A DNA stretch of 64,000 nt, from contig LUOR01000060.1 of assembly GCA_001626925.1 (NCBI GenBank), positions 1 to 64,000 of the forward strand, written 5' to 3'. This DNA comes from Moraxellaceae bacterium REDSEA-S32_B1 (lineage in GTDB: Bacteria; Pseudomonadota; Gammaproteobacteria; Pseudomonadales; Moraxellaceae). Every line of letters begins with the position of its first letter. The stretch's first letter is position 1. The notes under the pieces were generated by a model that saw nothing but the letters and a program-made list of their open reading frames with translations, ran no database searches and was not told the DNA's origin. The position numbers were made by a program, and so were the translations under genes. Of the stretch, positions 1 to 8,653 are shown in pieces.

Positions 1-99
1 TGCTTTAAACAACCGTCCTAGAAAGAGTTTAGGATGGCGAACGCCTAGCGAAGTGATGGCGAATTTTTATACCGTTGCACTTGCTGCTTGAATCCGCCC
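1..99 (+). mobile_element. Right end of an IS30-like insertion sequence (rest lies outside the window)
   Basis: The leftmost bases encode the C-terminus of an IS30-type transposase. The stop codon sits in a stretch (about 74-99) that may be the terminal inverted repeat, as often happens in IS30 elements. The boundary at about 99 is an estimate, because the left end and any target duplication are outside the window. The element stops just short of the terminator at 104-130, so it lies downstream of the neighbouring lipoprotein gene without breaking it. Confidence 0.5.
2..91 (+). CDS. IS30-family transposase, C-terminal 29 residues (partial)
   Basis: The frame is open from the window edge to a TGA at 89-91. 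It reads LNNRPRKSLGWRTPSEV and ends TVALAA. The pattern N-x-R-P-R-K-x-L-G-x-x-T-P-x-E-V is the typical C-terminal end of the DDE integrase domain of IS30 transposases. The catalytic residues lie upstream and cannot be checked, so it is unknown whether the copy is intact. The gene points toward the lipoprotein gene on the opposite strand, and the terminator at 104-130 separates the two. Confidence 0.7.
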   Translation, partial: ALNNRPRKSLGWRTPSEVMANFYTVALAA

Positions 100-103
100 A
101 ATA

Positions 104-130
104 AAAAAGAGAGCCAATGGCTCTCTTTTT
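104..130. terminator. Bidirectional intrinsic terminator
   Basis: A perfect 12-bp stem (104-115 with 119-130, loop aat) has a gagagcc/ggctctc core flanked by A and T runs on both sides. It ends the minus-strand lipoprotein transcript and could also stop read-through from the IS element on the plus strand. Confidence 0.85.
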
Positions 131-149
131 CACTTGATCAGTAAACTGA

Positions 150-479
150 TTACTGAGCAGCTTCTTCAGCTGGAGCGTCCATAGCTTCAGCAGCTTCGTC
201 AGTAGCAACAGCAGCAGCGTCAGTAGCAGCGTCAGCAGCATCAGTAGCAGCGTCAGCAGCAGCAGCAGCAGCGTCAGTCGCTTGATCTACAGCAGCGTCA
301 GTACCGTCAGTAGTTGCAGCAGCAGCGTCAGCAGCAGCTTCAGCTTCAGTAGCAGCTACTTCAGCGTCAGTAGCAGCTGCGTTAGCGTCAGCAGCAGCCT
401 CGTCAGCTTTTTTAGCACAGCCAACGAAAGTTAAAGAAGCAGCGATAGCAGTTGCAATAGCGATATTTTTGAATAACAT
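150..479 (-). CDS. Alanine-rich small lipoprotein
   Basis: The product is 109 aa with a signal peptide and lipobox ending LTFVGC, so Cys21 should be the lipidated residue after signal peptidase II cleavage. Nearly all of the mature part is Ala, Thr, Asp, Glu and Val in short repeats such as ATDAA and ADAAA. There is no aromatic residue after the signal peptide and only two lysines, right after the Cys. This suggests an extended or coiled-coil helix anchored in a membrane, loosely like Lpp in style but without clear heptads. The DNA shows the repetition as GCT/GCA-type codon runs. A purine-rich gagagagat stretch just upstream can serve as ribosome binding site. The gene stands alone and ends at the terminator at 104-130. 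Function is not known. Confidence 0.75.
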   Translation of the reverse strand: MLFKNIAIATAIAASLTFVGCAKKADEAAADANAAATDAEVAATEAEAAADAAAATTDGTDAAVDQATDAAAAAADAATDAADAATDAAAVATDEAAEAMDAPAEEAAQ

Positions 480-821
480 GGCATCTCTCTCTATATAATT
501 GAGATTAAAGTTAAGAATAATTTGTTAACGATCCCTCGCATAGGATGTTTTGCTAACAAGTCATTCAGCTTAGATATTATGCTATCACCACGCAAATTTA
601 TTTTCTACTAGCAAAATTGTAGTGATTGATGAAAAAAACAAATCGAGAATGCAAAATTAAGCAGATTTGGCAATTATGACAAGATTTAAAACTAACTTTA
701 TTTTCTTAATACGCTGAAAATACTTATTAAATTAATTTTTATTAAAAACTACGATTTGCCCAAATAATTGACGTAAATGAGTGTAAAAAAGTGTAATGTT
801 TGTCAACCAAAAGTAAATTGC
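480..821. other. AT-rich intergenic region upstream of the lipoprotein
   Basis: About 340 bases with no credible reading frame. It must carry the minus-strand promoter of the Ala-rich lipoprotein, but I cannot single out a convincing -35/-10 pair. The rho terminator lies at its right edge. Confidence 0.5.
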
Positions 822-856
822 ATAAAAAAACGCCAAATTTATGCAAATTTGACGTT
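822..856 (-). terminator. rho transcript terminator
   Basis: Read on the minus strand 20 bp after the rho stop codon. Arms at 829-840 and 845-856 form a 12-bp stem with one mismatch (aaatttg core, loop gcat) followed by seven T residues. Confidence 0.75.
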
Positions 857-876
857 CATTTCACTACTTTTCGTGT

Positions 877-2139
877 TTATTGCTTGCGTTTCATTTGATC
901 AAAAAAGTCGTCATTGGTTTTGGCTTCTTTCATGCGATCTAATAAGAATTCCATCGCGGCAAGCTCATCCATAGGGTGAAGCAATTTACGTAGAATCCAA
1001 ACTTTACGTAGCTTATCTTCATCCATCAGGCGCTCTTCACGACGGGTACCTGATTTTTTGATATTCATGGCAGGGAAGACACGTTTTTCTGCGATACGGC
1101 GATCTAGGGTAACTTCTTGGTTACCTGTACCTTTGAATTCTTCGTAGATCACATCATCCATCTTACTGCCAGTTTCGATCAATGCAGTCGAGATAATGGT
1201 CAGTGAGCCACCTTCTTCAATATTGCGTGCCGCACCGAAGAAACGTTTAGGGCGTTCTAAAGCATGCGCATCGACACCACCTGTCAAGACTTTACCTGAT
1301 GATGGAATCACTGTGTTATAAGCACGTGCTAGACGAGTGATTGAATCGAGCAAGATCACCACGTCTTTTTTGTGTTCAACAAGACGTTTGGCTTTTTCGA
1401 TAACCATTTCAGCGACTTGCACATGGCGAGCAGGGGATTCATCAAAAGTCGATGCGACCACTTCACCGCGCACCGTACGCTCCATTTCCGTTACTTCTTC
1501 TGGGCGTTCGTCAATGAGCAGAACGATTAAGAACACTTCAGGGTTGTTACGCACGATCGATTGTGCAATGTTTTGCAATAGAATGGTTTTACCTGCTTTT
1601 GGCGGTGCAACGATGATAGAACGCTGACCTTTACCAATGGGCGCAACCAAATCGACCACCCGTGCAGTCAAATCTTCAGTCGAACCATTACCCAGTTCCA
1701 TGACCAATTGCTCAGTCGGGAAAAGTGGCGTGAGGTTTTCAAAGAGAATTTTATTGCGGGAGTTTTCAGGCGTGTCATAGTTAATTTGATTGACTTTTAA
1801 TAGGGCAAAATATCGTTCGCTTTCTTTCGGCGGGCGAATCGTGCCAGTAATGGTGTCGCCTGTACGCAAATTGAAACGGCGAATCTGTGACGGGCTGATA
1901 TAGATGTCATCAGGGCCTGCGAGATAAGAACCCGCCGCAGAGCGCAAGAAGCCAAAGCCATCAGATAAAATTTCTAATACGCCATCGCCAAAAATTTCTT
2001 CGCCGTTCATGGCGTGACGTTTTAAGATCGCAAAAATGATGTCTTGTTTGCGATTACGAGCCATACCTTCAAGGCCCATAAATTCAGCAATTTTGATCAA
2101 TTCGCCGATTGGTTTTTTCTTAAGTTCAGTTAAATTCAT
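877..2139 (-). CDS. rho: Transcription termination factor Rho
   Basis: Rho is the hexameric RNA-dependent ATPase helicase that releases RNA polymerase at factor-dependent terminators and limits antisense transcription. The 420-aa protein matches the usual length of about 419. The N-terminal helical part (1-48) is followed by the cold-shock-like RNA-binding fold with the DGFGFLR RNP1 motif near residue 60. The ATPase domain has Walker [13 protein letters not shown] near 176, Walker [11 protein letters not shown] near 260, and the Q- and R-loop regions beyond. Start at [14 protein letters not shown] matches the family. It lies downstream of trxA in the same orientation, as in E. coli, but behind a 450-bp leader and a trxA terminator, so it is probably transcribed from its own promoter and may be autoregulated there. 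Confidence 0.97.
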   Translation of the reverse strand: MNLTELKKKPIGELIKIAEFMGLEGMARNRKQDIIFAILKRHAMNGEEIFGDGVLEILSDGFGFLRSAAGSYLAGPDDIYISPSQIRRFNLRTGDTITGTIRPPKESERYFALLKVNQINYDTPENSRNKILFENLTPLFPTEQLVMELGNGSTEDLTARVVDLVAPIGKGQRSIIVAPPKAGKTILLQNIAQSIVRNNPEVFLIVLLIDERPEEVTEMERTVRGEVVASTFDESPARHVQVAEMVIEKAKRLVEHKKDVVILLDSITRLARAYNTVIPSSGKVLTGGVDAHALERPKRFFGAARNIEEGGSLTIISTALIETGSKMDDVIYEEFKGTGNQEVTLDRRIAEKRVFPAMNIKKSGTRREERLMDEDKLRKVWILRKLLHPMDELAAMEFLLDRMKEAKTNDDFFDQMKRKQ

Positions 2140-2527
2140 ACGAGGATATTCAGTGCTTTAGGCTGCGATAAAAAAGTAATATAGAAAAAGCGGGGATGAT
2201 AAGTTCGCACGTCGCTTTGCAAAAATGCTGTATTGCGAATAGCAAGATACCTGCACAGATGCATTCAAAATAGTTATTGAGGCTAAAAGCGAGATTTGAT
2301 AAGCCGAGTGGCGATCTTATTGTTCATCAAATCACCCGACAAATGTCGTAAATCAATGGTGATTTAATTGTTTATGGACTATAAGAGAGTATAGGTGCTT
2401 TGTCAATTGAAAATCATACAGAAATAAGGTTTTTAGTCGAGTTTCTATTAAATATTTTCCCACTTTAGGATTCGTGCTGATTTTTTAAAGAATAGCAGTT
2501 TAAAAGATGTTTGCTAAAAAATAGTAA
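2140..2527 (-). other. Long rho leader region
   Basis: About 390 bases between the trxA terminator and the rho start contain no convincing gene. The length suits a long 5' untranslated leader, and rho is autogenously regulated through its leader in E. coli. Here that is inference only; I see no clear leader peptide and cannot place the promoter. Confidence 0.4.
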
Positions 2528-2558
2528 GAAAAAAGCAAAAGAACCGAAATTCTTTTGC
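2528..2558 (-). terminator. trxA terminator
   Basis: Arms 2535-2543 and 2550-2558 form a perfect 9-bp stem (gcaaaagaa / ttcttttgc) with a 6-nt loop. On the minus strand a run of six T follows. It lies 35 bp after the trxA stop and separates trxA from rho. Confidence 0.75.
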
Positions 2559-2592
2559 CATTTTTGCTGCATTTAAAACTTTGACTTGGCGA

Positions 2593-2919
2593 TTAGATAT
2601 TGCTATCAATAAATTCAACCAATTTTGATTTGGGTACAGCGCCGACTTGCTGTGCAACCACTTCACCATTTTTGAAGATCAGTAGTGCAGGAATATTACG
2701 AATGTTGTATTTCACCGCAGTGTCTTCTGCTGTGGTCACATCGACTTTTGCAATTTTGAGTTTGCCATCATATTCGCCAGCCAAATCTTCGAGTACTGGT
2801 GCAATGGCTTTACATGGCGCACACCATGCTGCCCAAAAGTCTACAAGTACAGGGGTGTCGCTGTCTAAAACGTCTGATTTAAACTGCTCATCAGATGTAT
2901 TAATAATTTTGTCTGACAT
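2593..2919 (-). CDS. trxA: Thioredoxin 1, with a CAPC active site
   Basis: This is a cytoplasmic thiol-disulfide reductant recycled by thioredoxin reductase. The 108-aa length matches E. coli TrxA. The active site reads W-C-A-P-C at residues 32-36, where most thioredoxin-1 proteins have C-G-P-C. The cis-proline is in NIPALLIF, and the buried Asp is Asp27 in VLVDFWA. I start it at ATG 2919 (MSDKIIN) because a GGAG lies 6 bases upstream; an in-frame ATG at 2982 would add 21 residues unlike any thioredoxin. It is divergent from ppx and has its own terminator. The CAPC variant is seen in other thioredoxins and may shift redox potential, so identity is secure but properties may differ. Confidence 0.95.
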   Translation of the reverse strand: MSDKIINTSDEQFKSDVLDSDTPVLVDFWAAWCAPCKAIAPVLEDLAGEYDGKLKIAKVDVTTAEDTAVKYNIRNIPALLIFKNGEVVAQQVGAVPKSKLVEFIDSNI

Positions 2920-3232
2920 GGATGGCTCCAATGATTGATTTGATTCGTTTTCAAGTGCATTGACTTTTGCTTTAATTCGCAAGGCAATGAAACTTGGCTT
3001 AAGGGAATTATGATGGCATTGGATTTTTTTTCAAGGTTTTCAGCCCAATCCATCATAGATAGTTTTAATCCTGATCATCGCTAATGGCGATATTTATGAC
3101 ATTTCAATACTTAGCGATGATTTAATTCGTCAAAATTCAGACGATCATCATGTTTTTTTCAACATTAATTCTTTTAAAAAGGTGCATAGTCGATTAGGCT
3201 ATGAAAGTGAGATTTTGGGGTCTTTTTTGAGA
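2920..3232. other. Divergent trxA/ppx promoter region with a long inverted repeat
   Basis: About 310 bases separate the two starts. They hold a perfect 11-bp inverted repeat, ATCATCGCTAA at 3074-3084 and TTAGCGATGAT at 3111-3121, with a 26-base spacer. It could be a paired operator or a transcript hairpin. No promoter hexamers are clear enough to name. Confidence 0.5.
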
Positions 3233-4762
3233 ATGTCAGATTTTTTGATTGATGATGAATTGCTTGCTGCAATTGATATGGGGTCAAATAGTTTTCACTT
3301 GGCGATAGCACGTGTTGATCACGGTGAAGTGAAAAAAGTTGCATCAATGTCAGAGAAAGTGCAACTTGCAGCAGGGTTGGATGAGAATAATTATTTGAGT
3401 GAGGCTGCGCAACAGCGTGGTTTGGCTTGCCTTTCACGATTTGTAGGGCGTTTAAGCGCAGTCCCTCGCAATCGTATGCGCATCGTTGCGACCAACGCAC
3501 TTCGTCAAGCTGAGAATGGCGATGAGTTTATGCAAAAAGCAGCGGAAATCTTGCCGAAACCAATCGAAATCATTGCAGGACGAGAAGAAGCTCGGCTGAT
3601 TTATCTCGGTGTTTCACATACCATGGCAAATGGCGGACGTCGTTTGGTGGTTGATATTGGCGGTGGTTCGACCGAGTTTATTATTGGTGAAGAGTTTGAA
3701 CCGTTACACACCGAATCTTTGCAGATGGGTTGTGTGGCATATACCAAAGCGTATTTCCCTGATGGTGACATTACGCAAAAAGCATTTGATAAAGCAGTCG
3801 TTGCCGCACGTAAAGAGTTGAGCGCAATTGCCAGTAATTATCTCAAAACAGGTTGGGATACTGTGGTTGGCTCAAGCGGTACGATCAAAGCCTGCCGTCA
3901 GATCATGGTCAATATGAATCTGAGCGATGAGCAAGACAATGTCACTCGTGAAGGTTTGCACAAGCTTAAAGACAAATTATTAAAATTTGATCATGTTTCC
4001 AAAATTGATTTTGATGGTTTGCGTGATGATCGACGTCAGGTTTTGCCAGCTGGATTGGCGATTTTGTATGCTGTATTTGATGTCTTAAAAATTGAAAAAT
4101 TGGCATTTTCTGACGGCGCTCTGCGAGAAGGCGTGATGTACGACTTGCTTGGTCGCTTCCGTCACGAGGATATTCGTGATCGTAGTGTGCAGGCGATGAT
4201 GGGCCGCTATGGCTCAGATCAAAAGCAAGCAGAGCGTGTGGTAGAAACAGCACAACAACTTTTTGATCAGTCTGCAAAGACTTTGGATTTATCCGTTGAA
4301 GATGGCGATCTACTGCGCCGTGCAGCCTATTTGCATGAGATTGGCTTGGCGATTAGTCACGGTGGTTATCATCGTCATGGCGCATATCTACTGCAACATT
4401 CAGATATTCCAGGTTTTTCACAAATTGATCAAAATCATTTGTCTCACCTCGTATCACATCATCGCCGTAAGCTCCGTCATGATGCGCTCAATGATGTGAA
4501 AAAAAGCGGTACTGAGCGTTTAGTGTATTTATGTTTGCTACTTCGCTTGGCAGTTTTGCTCAATCATAGTCGCAGTGATGCAGACTTGCCTGCGTTTGAG
4601 TTAAAGGTGAAAAATGAGCAGTCTTGGCAATTGACCATTTCTGGTGATGTGAAACAATGGCCTTTATTGATCGCAGAGTTGCAAGATGAACAAGTCCAAT
4701 TTAAACATTGGCATGTAGAGTTGCTTATTGATTCTGATCAGGACATTGAAGAAGCTAAATAA
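3233..4762 (+). CDS. ppx: Exopolyphosphatase (Ppx/GppA family)
   Basis: Ppx releases phosphate from the ends of polyphosphate chains, and the family also includes pppGpp phosphohydrolase (GppA). The 509-aa protein has the actin-like ATPase fold. Its first phosphate loop is AAIDMGSNSFHLAI near residues 10-23 and its second is VVDIGGGSTEFIIGE near 135. An HD-like C-terminal half has YLHEIG from residue 366 followed by H-rich segments (SHLVSHHRRKLRHD). The length fits Ppx with its full C-terminal domain. I choose ATG 3233 (MSDFLIDDELLAAID); a GTG at 3182 would add 17 atypical residues. It is monocistronic and divergent from trxA. Ppx versus GppA cannot be decided from motifs alone; Ppx is the usual call here. 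Confidence 0.9.
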   Translation: MSDFLIDDELLAAIDMGSNSFHLAIARVDHGEVKKVASMSEKVQLAAGLDENNYLSEAAQQRGLACLSRFVGRLSAVPRNRMRIVATNALRQAENGDEFMQKAAEILPKPIEIIAGREEARLIYLGVSHTMANGGRRLVVDIGGGSTEFIIGEEFEPLHTESLQMGCVAYTKAYFPDGDITQKAFDKAVVAARKELSAIASNYLKTGWDTVVGSSGTIKACRQIMVNMNLSDEQDNVTREGLHKLKDKLLKFDHVSKIDFDGLRDDRRQVLPAGLAILYAVFDVLKIEKLAFSDGALREGVMYDLLGRFRHEDIRDRSVQAMMGRYGSDQKQAERVVETAQQLFDQSAKTLDLSVEDGDLLRRAAYLHEIGLAISHGGYHRHGAYLLQHSDIPGFSQIDQNHLSHLVSHHRRKLRHDALNDVKKSGTERLVYLCLLLRLAVLLNHSRSDADLPAFELKVKNEQSWQLTISGDVKQWPLLIAELQDEQVQFKHWHVELLIDSDQDIEEAK

Positions 4763-4862
4763 TGGTAAGTTCATCTGAGTAATGTTTTGAATGCATTAGA
4801 TGTAAATGATGATTCAAACTTTTCATTGCTAGGAAATATTACCGAAGGAAAGAGTGCATCGC

Positions 4863-5684
4863 ATGAATAGCAAGGCAAAAATATCTCCAACATGGCAAAC
4901 GGTGCAGATTGCACGTCATGCAGAACGCCCGCAGTTTTTGGACTATGCCAGTGAGATATTCACTGATTTTGATACCTTGCATGGCGATCGTGTCTTCGGT
5001 GACGATGGTGCTTTGGTTGGTGGTGTTGCACGTTTCTATGGTCAGCCTGTGATTGTGGTCGGTCAGCATCGTGGTCGTAGTACACGTGAGCGACTACAAC
5101 ACAACTTCGGGATGTGTAATCCTGAAGGTTATCGCAAGTCACAACGCCTTTTTGAAATGGCTGAACGCTTCAATTTACCTGTATTTACTTTTATTGACAC
5201 CATGGGCGCTTATCCCGGTGTTGGTGCAGAGGAACGTGGGCAAGCTGAGGCGATCGCTAAAAATCTTGCAAAGCTTTCTGCGTTAAAAGTTCCTGTGATT
5301 GCCACGGTGCTAGGTGAAGGCGGCTCGGGTGGTGCGCTGGCGATTGGTGTTGCTGATCATGTGATGATGCTTTCACACAGCATTTATTCGGTAATTTCAC
5401 CTGAAGGCTGTGCCTCGATTCTGTGGAAAACCGCAGAAAAAGCAGAGCAAGCCAGCCAAGCGTTGGCATTGACCGCTGATCGTCTGCATCAGCTTGGCAT
5501 TGTTGAAACAGTGATTGATGAAGGCGAGGGCGCACACCTCAATCCAATCAAAGTGATGCACGCACTACAAGAACAGCTCAAAGTCCAACTCGACCGACTT
5601 ATGCAAATGGATGCAGATGAACGATGCGAAGCACGCTACCAACGTTTGATGAAGTTTGGCAGCAACAATTTCGCCAGCGTCTAA
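4863..5684 (+). CDS. accA: Acetyl-CoA carboxylase carboxyltransferase subunit alpha
   Basis: AccA pairs with AccD to move the carboxyl group from carboxybiotin to acetyl-CoA, giving malonyl-CoA for fatty acid synthesis. The 273-aa protein has the crotonase-like carboxyltransferase fold. Visible motifs are GQHRGRST, a [12 protein letters not shown] stretch and the glycine-rich [12 protein letters not shown] near residue 150, then [14 protein letters not shown]. The length is somewhat below E. coli AccA (319), mainly from a shorter N-terminal extension. The start is ambiguous. GTG 4854 sits 4 bases after AAGGA, and ATG 4863 ([12 protein letters not shown]) sits 13 bases after it; I prefer the ATG by memory of relatives. 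The 3' end overlaps tilS by 61 bp, so the two are co-transcribed. Confidence 0.95.
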   Translation: MNSKAKISPTWQTVQIARHAERPQFLDYASEIFTDFDTLHGDRVFGDDGALVGGVARFYGQPVIVVGQHRGRSTRERLQHNFGMCNPEGYRKSQRLFEMAERFNLPVFTFIDTMGAYPGVGAEERGQAEAIAKNLAKLSALKVPVIATVLGEGGSGGALAIGVADHVMMLSHSIYSVISPEGCASILWKTAEKAEQASQALALTADRLHQLGIVETVIDEGEGAHLNPIKVMHALQEQLKVQLDRLMQMDADERCEARYQRLMKFGSNNFASV

Positions 5685-7048
5685 TCGCTCAAACGCAAAC
5701 ACTCGATCAAAGCTCTCACGACACTTCTATTGTTCTCGCATGTAGCGGTGGCATGGATTCCATGCTACTGCTTTATCTATTTGCTGATCTGACTTCTGAT
5801 CAATTGAGTCATTGTCAATTCAAAGTCATCACTATTGATCATCAGCTTCAAGCGGATAGTGCAAAATGGTCAGATTTGGTTGCACAGCATTGTGAAAAAC
5901 TGGCTATACCTTGCAAATTGATTCAAGTCGATGTGGCACAGGGCAATCTTGAGGCGGAGGCGCGCAAAGCACGTTATCACGCTTTTGAAAATGAACTAAA
6001 TGAAAATGATGTATTAATCCTCGGACATCATCAACAAGATCAAGCTGAAACACTATTGATGCGCCTATTTCAAGGTGCAGGGGTACGTGGTCTGTCTGCG
6101 ATGCAAGCATGGCAAACTCGCTCAATTCAAAGCTCAAATTCATCTGATATTAAAAACTACTTTATTTGGCGACCGCTTTTATCATTGTCAAAAAAACAGG
6201 TTCAGCAATGGGCTAAACAATGGTCTGGGCAGTTGGGCTTTGATTATGTCATTGATCCGATGAACCATGATGATGATTTTGATCGGGTGTGGTATCGCAC
6301 TCAAATCTTACCATTGATTGAGCAACGTATTCCTCATGCACAAGATAGCTTGTCGAGAACAGCGATCCTGATGCAAGATGCAGATCAAATTTTGCAAGAA
6401 GTATTGGCACAAGATATTCAATACTGTGTCGATGATGAAGGCTGTTTAAATATTCGCAATTTAAAAACATTATCTACGCCCCGTCAGCGACAGCTTTTAT
6501 CGGCTTGGATGCAAGGTGATGAAAATTATCGTCCACCGTTGGCGATGGTAGAGCGACTCAATGCTGAAGTGATTGATGCAAGAGAAGATACGAATAGTGT
6601 GTTGCATTGGTCTAGTTTGTACTTTATGCGCTATGAAAATGTGTTGTATCGCTATACAGCACAAAAATGGCAAGCAATACAGGAACCGATTCAGCCAACG
6701 GAAATTAAATTTTCACTGCATAATGACATGACATTGGCAGGACAAAATTTCAAAATAAACACTGTCGAGAATGGACAAGATGGTTTGAAATTGGATGTAT
6801 TGAATCAGATTTTAATGCTTAATCCACGACAAGGTGGGGAGAAAATTCGCTTAAATGGGCGAAAAGATCACCGTTTTTTGAAGAAAATGTTACAAGAAGC
6901 CAAAATCGCCCCTTGGTTTCGTCATCAAACTCAAATATTAATGTACCATAATGTGCCGTTGGGGGTGTTTACCCCATTGGGTTTTTGGTTGGCGGATAGT
7001 GAATTTGTCGAGCCAAATGGCTGGTTGCCAATACTTGAGCGTGAGTGA
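5624..7048 (+). CDS. tilS: tRNA(Ile)-lysidine synthetase
   Basis: TilS uses ATP and lysine to convert C34 of the CAU-anticodon tRNA-Ile to lysidine, switching it from Met to Ile decoding; it is essential in most bacteria. The 474-aa protein has the PP-loop ATP site SGGMDS at residues 41-46, then [19 protein letters not shown] and the family signature [10 protein letters not shown]. The C-terminal substrate-binding domains end in the [12 protein letters not shown] region. The start at 5624 lies inside the accA 3' end in another frame, a 61-bp overlap that suggests translational coupling. No alternative in-frame ATG before the PP-loop is better placed. Confidence 0.95.
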   Translation: MRSTLPTFDEVWQQQFRQRLIAQTQTLDQSSHDTSIVLACSGGMDSMLLLYLFADLTSDQLSHCQFKVITIDHQLQADSAKWSDLVAQHCEKLAIPCKLIQVDVAQGNLEAEARKARYHAFENELNENDVLILGHHQQDQAETLLMRLFQGAGVRGLSAMQAWQTRSIQSSNSSDIKNYFIWRPLLSLSKKQVQQWAKQWSGQLGFDYVIDPMNHDDDFDRVWYRTQILPLIEQRIPHAQDSLSRTAILMQDADQILQEVLAQDIQYCVDDEGCLNIRNLKTLSTPRQRQLLSAWMQGDENYRPPLAMVERLNAEVIDAREDTNSVLHWSSLYFMRYENVLYRYTAQKWQAIQEPIQPTEIKFSLHNDMTLAGQNFKINTVENGQDGLKLDVLNQILMLNPRQGGEKIRLNGRKDHRFLKKMLQEAKIAPWFRHQTQILMYHNVPLGVFTPLGFWLADSEFVEPNGWLPILERE

Positions 7049-7111
7049 TTTAAATCAAGTATGCAATCCCAGCCTGCATTTTAAATTTAAAAATTAGAGG
7101 TAACGAAAGCA

Positions 7112-7939
7112 ATGGATCAGAATATTACGTTTATTGGTGGTGGCAATATGGCGCAGGCATTGATCAGTGGTATGATCGCTCGAGGACTGCCTGCAACCCG
7201 TATTACAGTGTCTGATCCTGTGCCTGAGATTCAAGAAATTTTGCGTGAGCAAGATGTCAATGTGACTGATAATAATGCCGAAGCGATTGCCAATGCAGAT
7301 GTGGTCGTGGTGGCAGTGAAGCCTCAGATGCTTGCTGATGTATTAAGTCCACTGGCTGAGTTGATGACAAATCAATTGGTCATCTCTATCGCAGCTGGTG
7401 CGCCGATTAGCGTGTTTAAGTCGATCTTGGGTGGCTATGACCGTATCGTGCGCGTGATGCCAAATACCCCAGCACTGGTGCAAAGTGGCGCGCATGGCTT
7501 ATTTGCAGAATCGCACATTTCCCAAAAAGATCGTGATGTGGCGTCACAAGTGATGGCGGCAACTGGTTTGACGATTTGGGTCGATGAAGAGAAAAAGATC
7601 GATGCGGTGACGGCAGTGTCAGGTTCAGGTCCTGCATATTTCTTCTACATCATGGAAGCGATGATTCAAGGTGGTAAAAATCTTGGGTTAGATGAAAAAA
7701 CAGCGACGGCATTGACTTTACAAACTGCGCTTGGTGCGGCGCAAATGGCGATCACCAGTGAGCATACACCTGGTCAATTGCGTCGTAATGTCACTTCACC
7801 AAATGGTACAACACAAGCCGCCATTGAAACATTTGACCATTATCAAGTCAGTCAACATATCCAAGCGGCACTGGCAGCAGCTGAAAAACGTAGCGCAACT
7901 TTGGCAGAAGAGCTTGCAGAAAAGCTCAATTCCAAATAA
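7112..7939 (+). CDS. proC: Pyrroline-5-carboxylate reductase
   Basis: ProC catalyses the last step of proline synthesis, reducing 1-pyrroline-5-carboxylate with NAD(P)H. The 275-aa protein matches the usual length. It opens with the Rossmann motif FIGGGNMAQAL near residue 8 and has VRVMPNTPALV in the middle. The C-terminal signature is AVSGSGPAYFFY followed by GQLRRNVTSPNGTTQ. Thr and Asn residues in that signature line the substrate site in known enzymes. It is followed after 36 bp by yggT, an order common in proteobacteria, and the pair probably forms one transcript ending at 8593-8626. Confidence 0.96.
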   Translation: MDQNITFIGGGNMAQALISGMIARGLPATRITVSDPVPEIQEILREQDVNVTDNNAEAIANADVVVVAVKPQMLADVLSPLAELMTNQLVISIAAGAPISVFKSILGGYDRIVRVMPNTPALVQSGAHGLFAESHISQKDRDVASQVMAATGLTIWVDEEKKIDAVTAVSGSGPAYFFYIMEAMIQGGKNLGLDEKTATALTLQTALGAAQMAITSEHTPGQLRRNVTSPNGTTQAAIETFDHYQVSQHIQAALAAAEKRSATLAEELAEKLNSK

Positions 7940-7975
7940 ATTAGGTCAGTTTTTTAATAGTTTGAGAGAAATCCT

Positions 7976-8566
7976 TTGGCGCTACTGCTTAATGTCTTAC
8001 TCAATGTTCTAATTTTATTAGTGTTCTTGCGATTTTTGATGCAACTTGCGGGGATTAATTTTTTTAATCCTGTGGTGCAATCGACAGTCAAAGCTACGCA
8101 GTTTGTTGATGTATTAAATCGATCGCTACCGAAGCCTGCAAAGGGTCGTATCAATCTTGCGGCGATCATCTTGCTGATCCTTCTGTACTTGGTCAAAGTG
8201 TCGGTGTTGAGTAATATGGCTGGTGGCATCACGATTTTTGATGCACATTACAAAAATCTGGCCTCAGGTGCGGATAGTTTGTTGCTGGGCACATTGATGG
8301 CAGTGACGGATGGTGTGCTGACCTTTTGTCGTTATTTGATCTTTGCGGCAATTATTATGAGTTGGGTGACACTTTTCACCCAAAAGAGTGGGCCATTTAC
8401 CGAAGCGATTCAAGAGCTTGCGGAGCCATTATTTGCGCCTTTTCGTAAGATCATGCCAAACATGGGGATGATTGATTTGTCACCGTTACTGGCGATATTG
8501 GCATTGATTATCCTTGGTGTGGTGATGACGAGTGTGTCTCTTGCGGTGATAGGTGGTTATCGCTAA
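7976..8566 (+). CDS. YggT family membrane protein
   Basis: The 196-aa protein has two YggT repeats. Each half carries hydrophobic segments around residues 1-20, 55-80, 92-125 and 165-195. Its role is not firmly known; relatives have been linked to osmotic tolerance and to membrane or division-site organisation. The start is TTG at 7976, and gagag about 7 bases upstream can act as ribosome binding site. There is no ATG before the first hydrophobic segment. It follows proC closely, the usual neighbour, and a strong terminator comes right after. Confidence 0.85.
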   Translation: MALLLNVLLNVLILLVFLRFLMQLAGINFFNPVVQSTVKATQFVDVLNRSLPKPAKGRINLAAIILLILLYLVKVSVLSNMAGGITIFDAHYKNLASGADSLLLGTLMAVTDGVLTFCRYLIFAAIIMSWVTLFTQKSGPFTEAIQELAEPLFAPFRKIMPNMGMIDLSPLLAILALIILGVVMTSVSLAVIGGYR

Positions 8567-8592
8567 GCTCCAAAATTTTTCAATCAACTGAT

Positions 8593-8626
8593 AAAAAACC
8601 GACGCTCAATAAAGCGTCGGTTTTTT
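8593..8626. terminator. Bidirectional terminator between yggT and the OprD-type porin
   Basis: A perfect 8-bp stem ccgacgct/agcgtcgg (8599-8606, 8613-8620) with a 6-base loop is flanked by a run of A on the left and T on the right. It serves two converging genes. Confidence 0.9.
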
Positions 8627-8653
8627 ATATCTTAGATTCTCACATGAAGCGAT

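Noticed and set aside
190-400. Regular cag/tca-rich repeats that at first suggest a microsatellite or CRISPR-like array
   Set aside because: They are the codons of the Ala-rich lipoprotein; spacing is irregular, there are no unique spacers and no cas genes.
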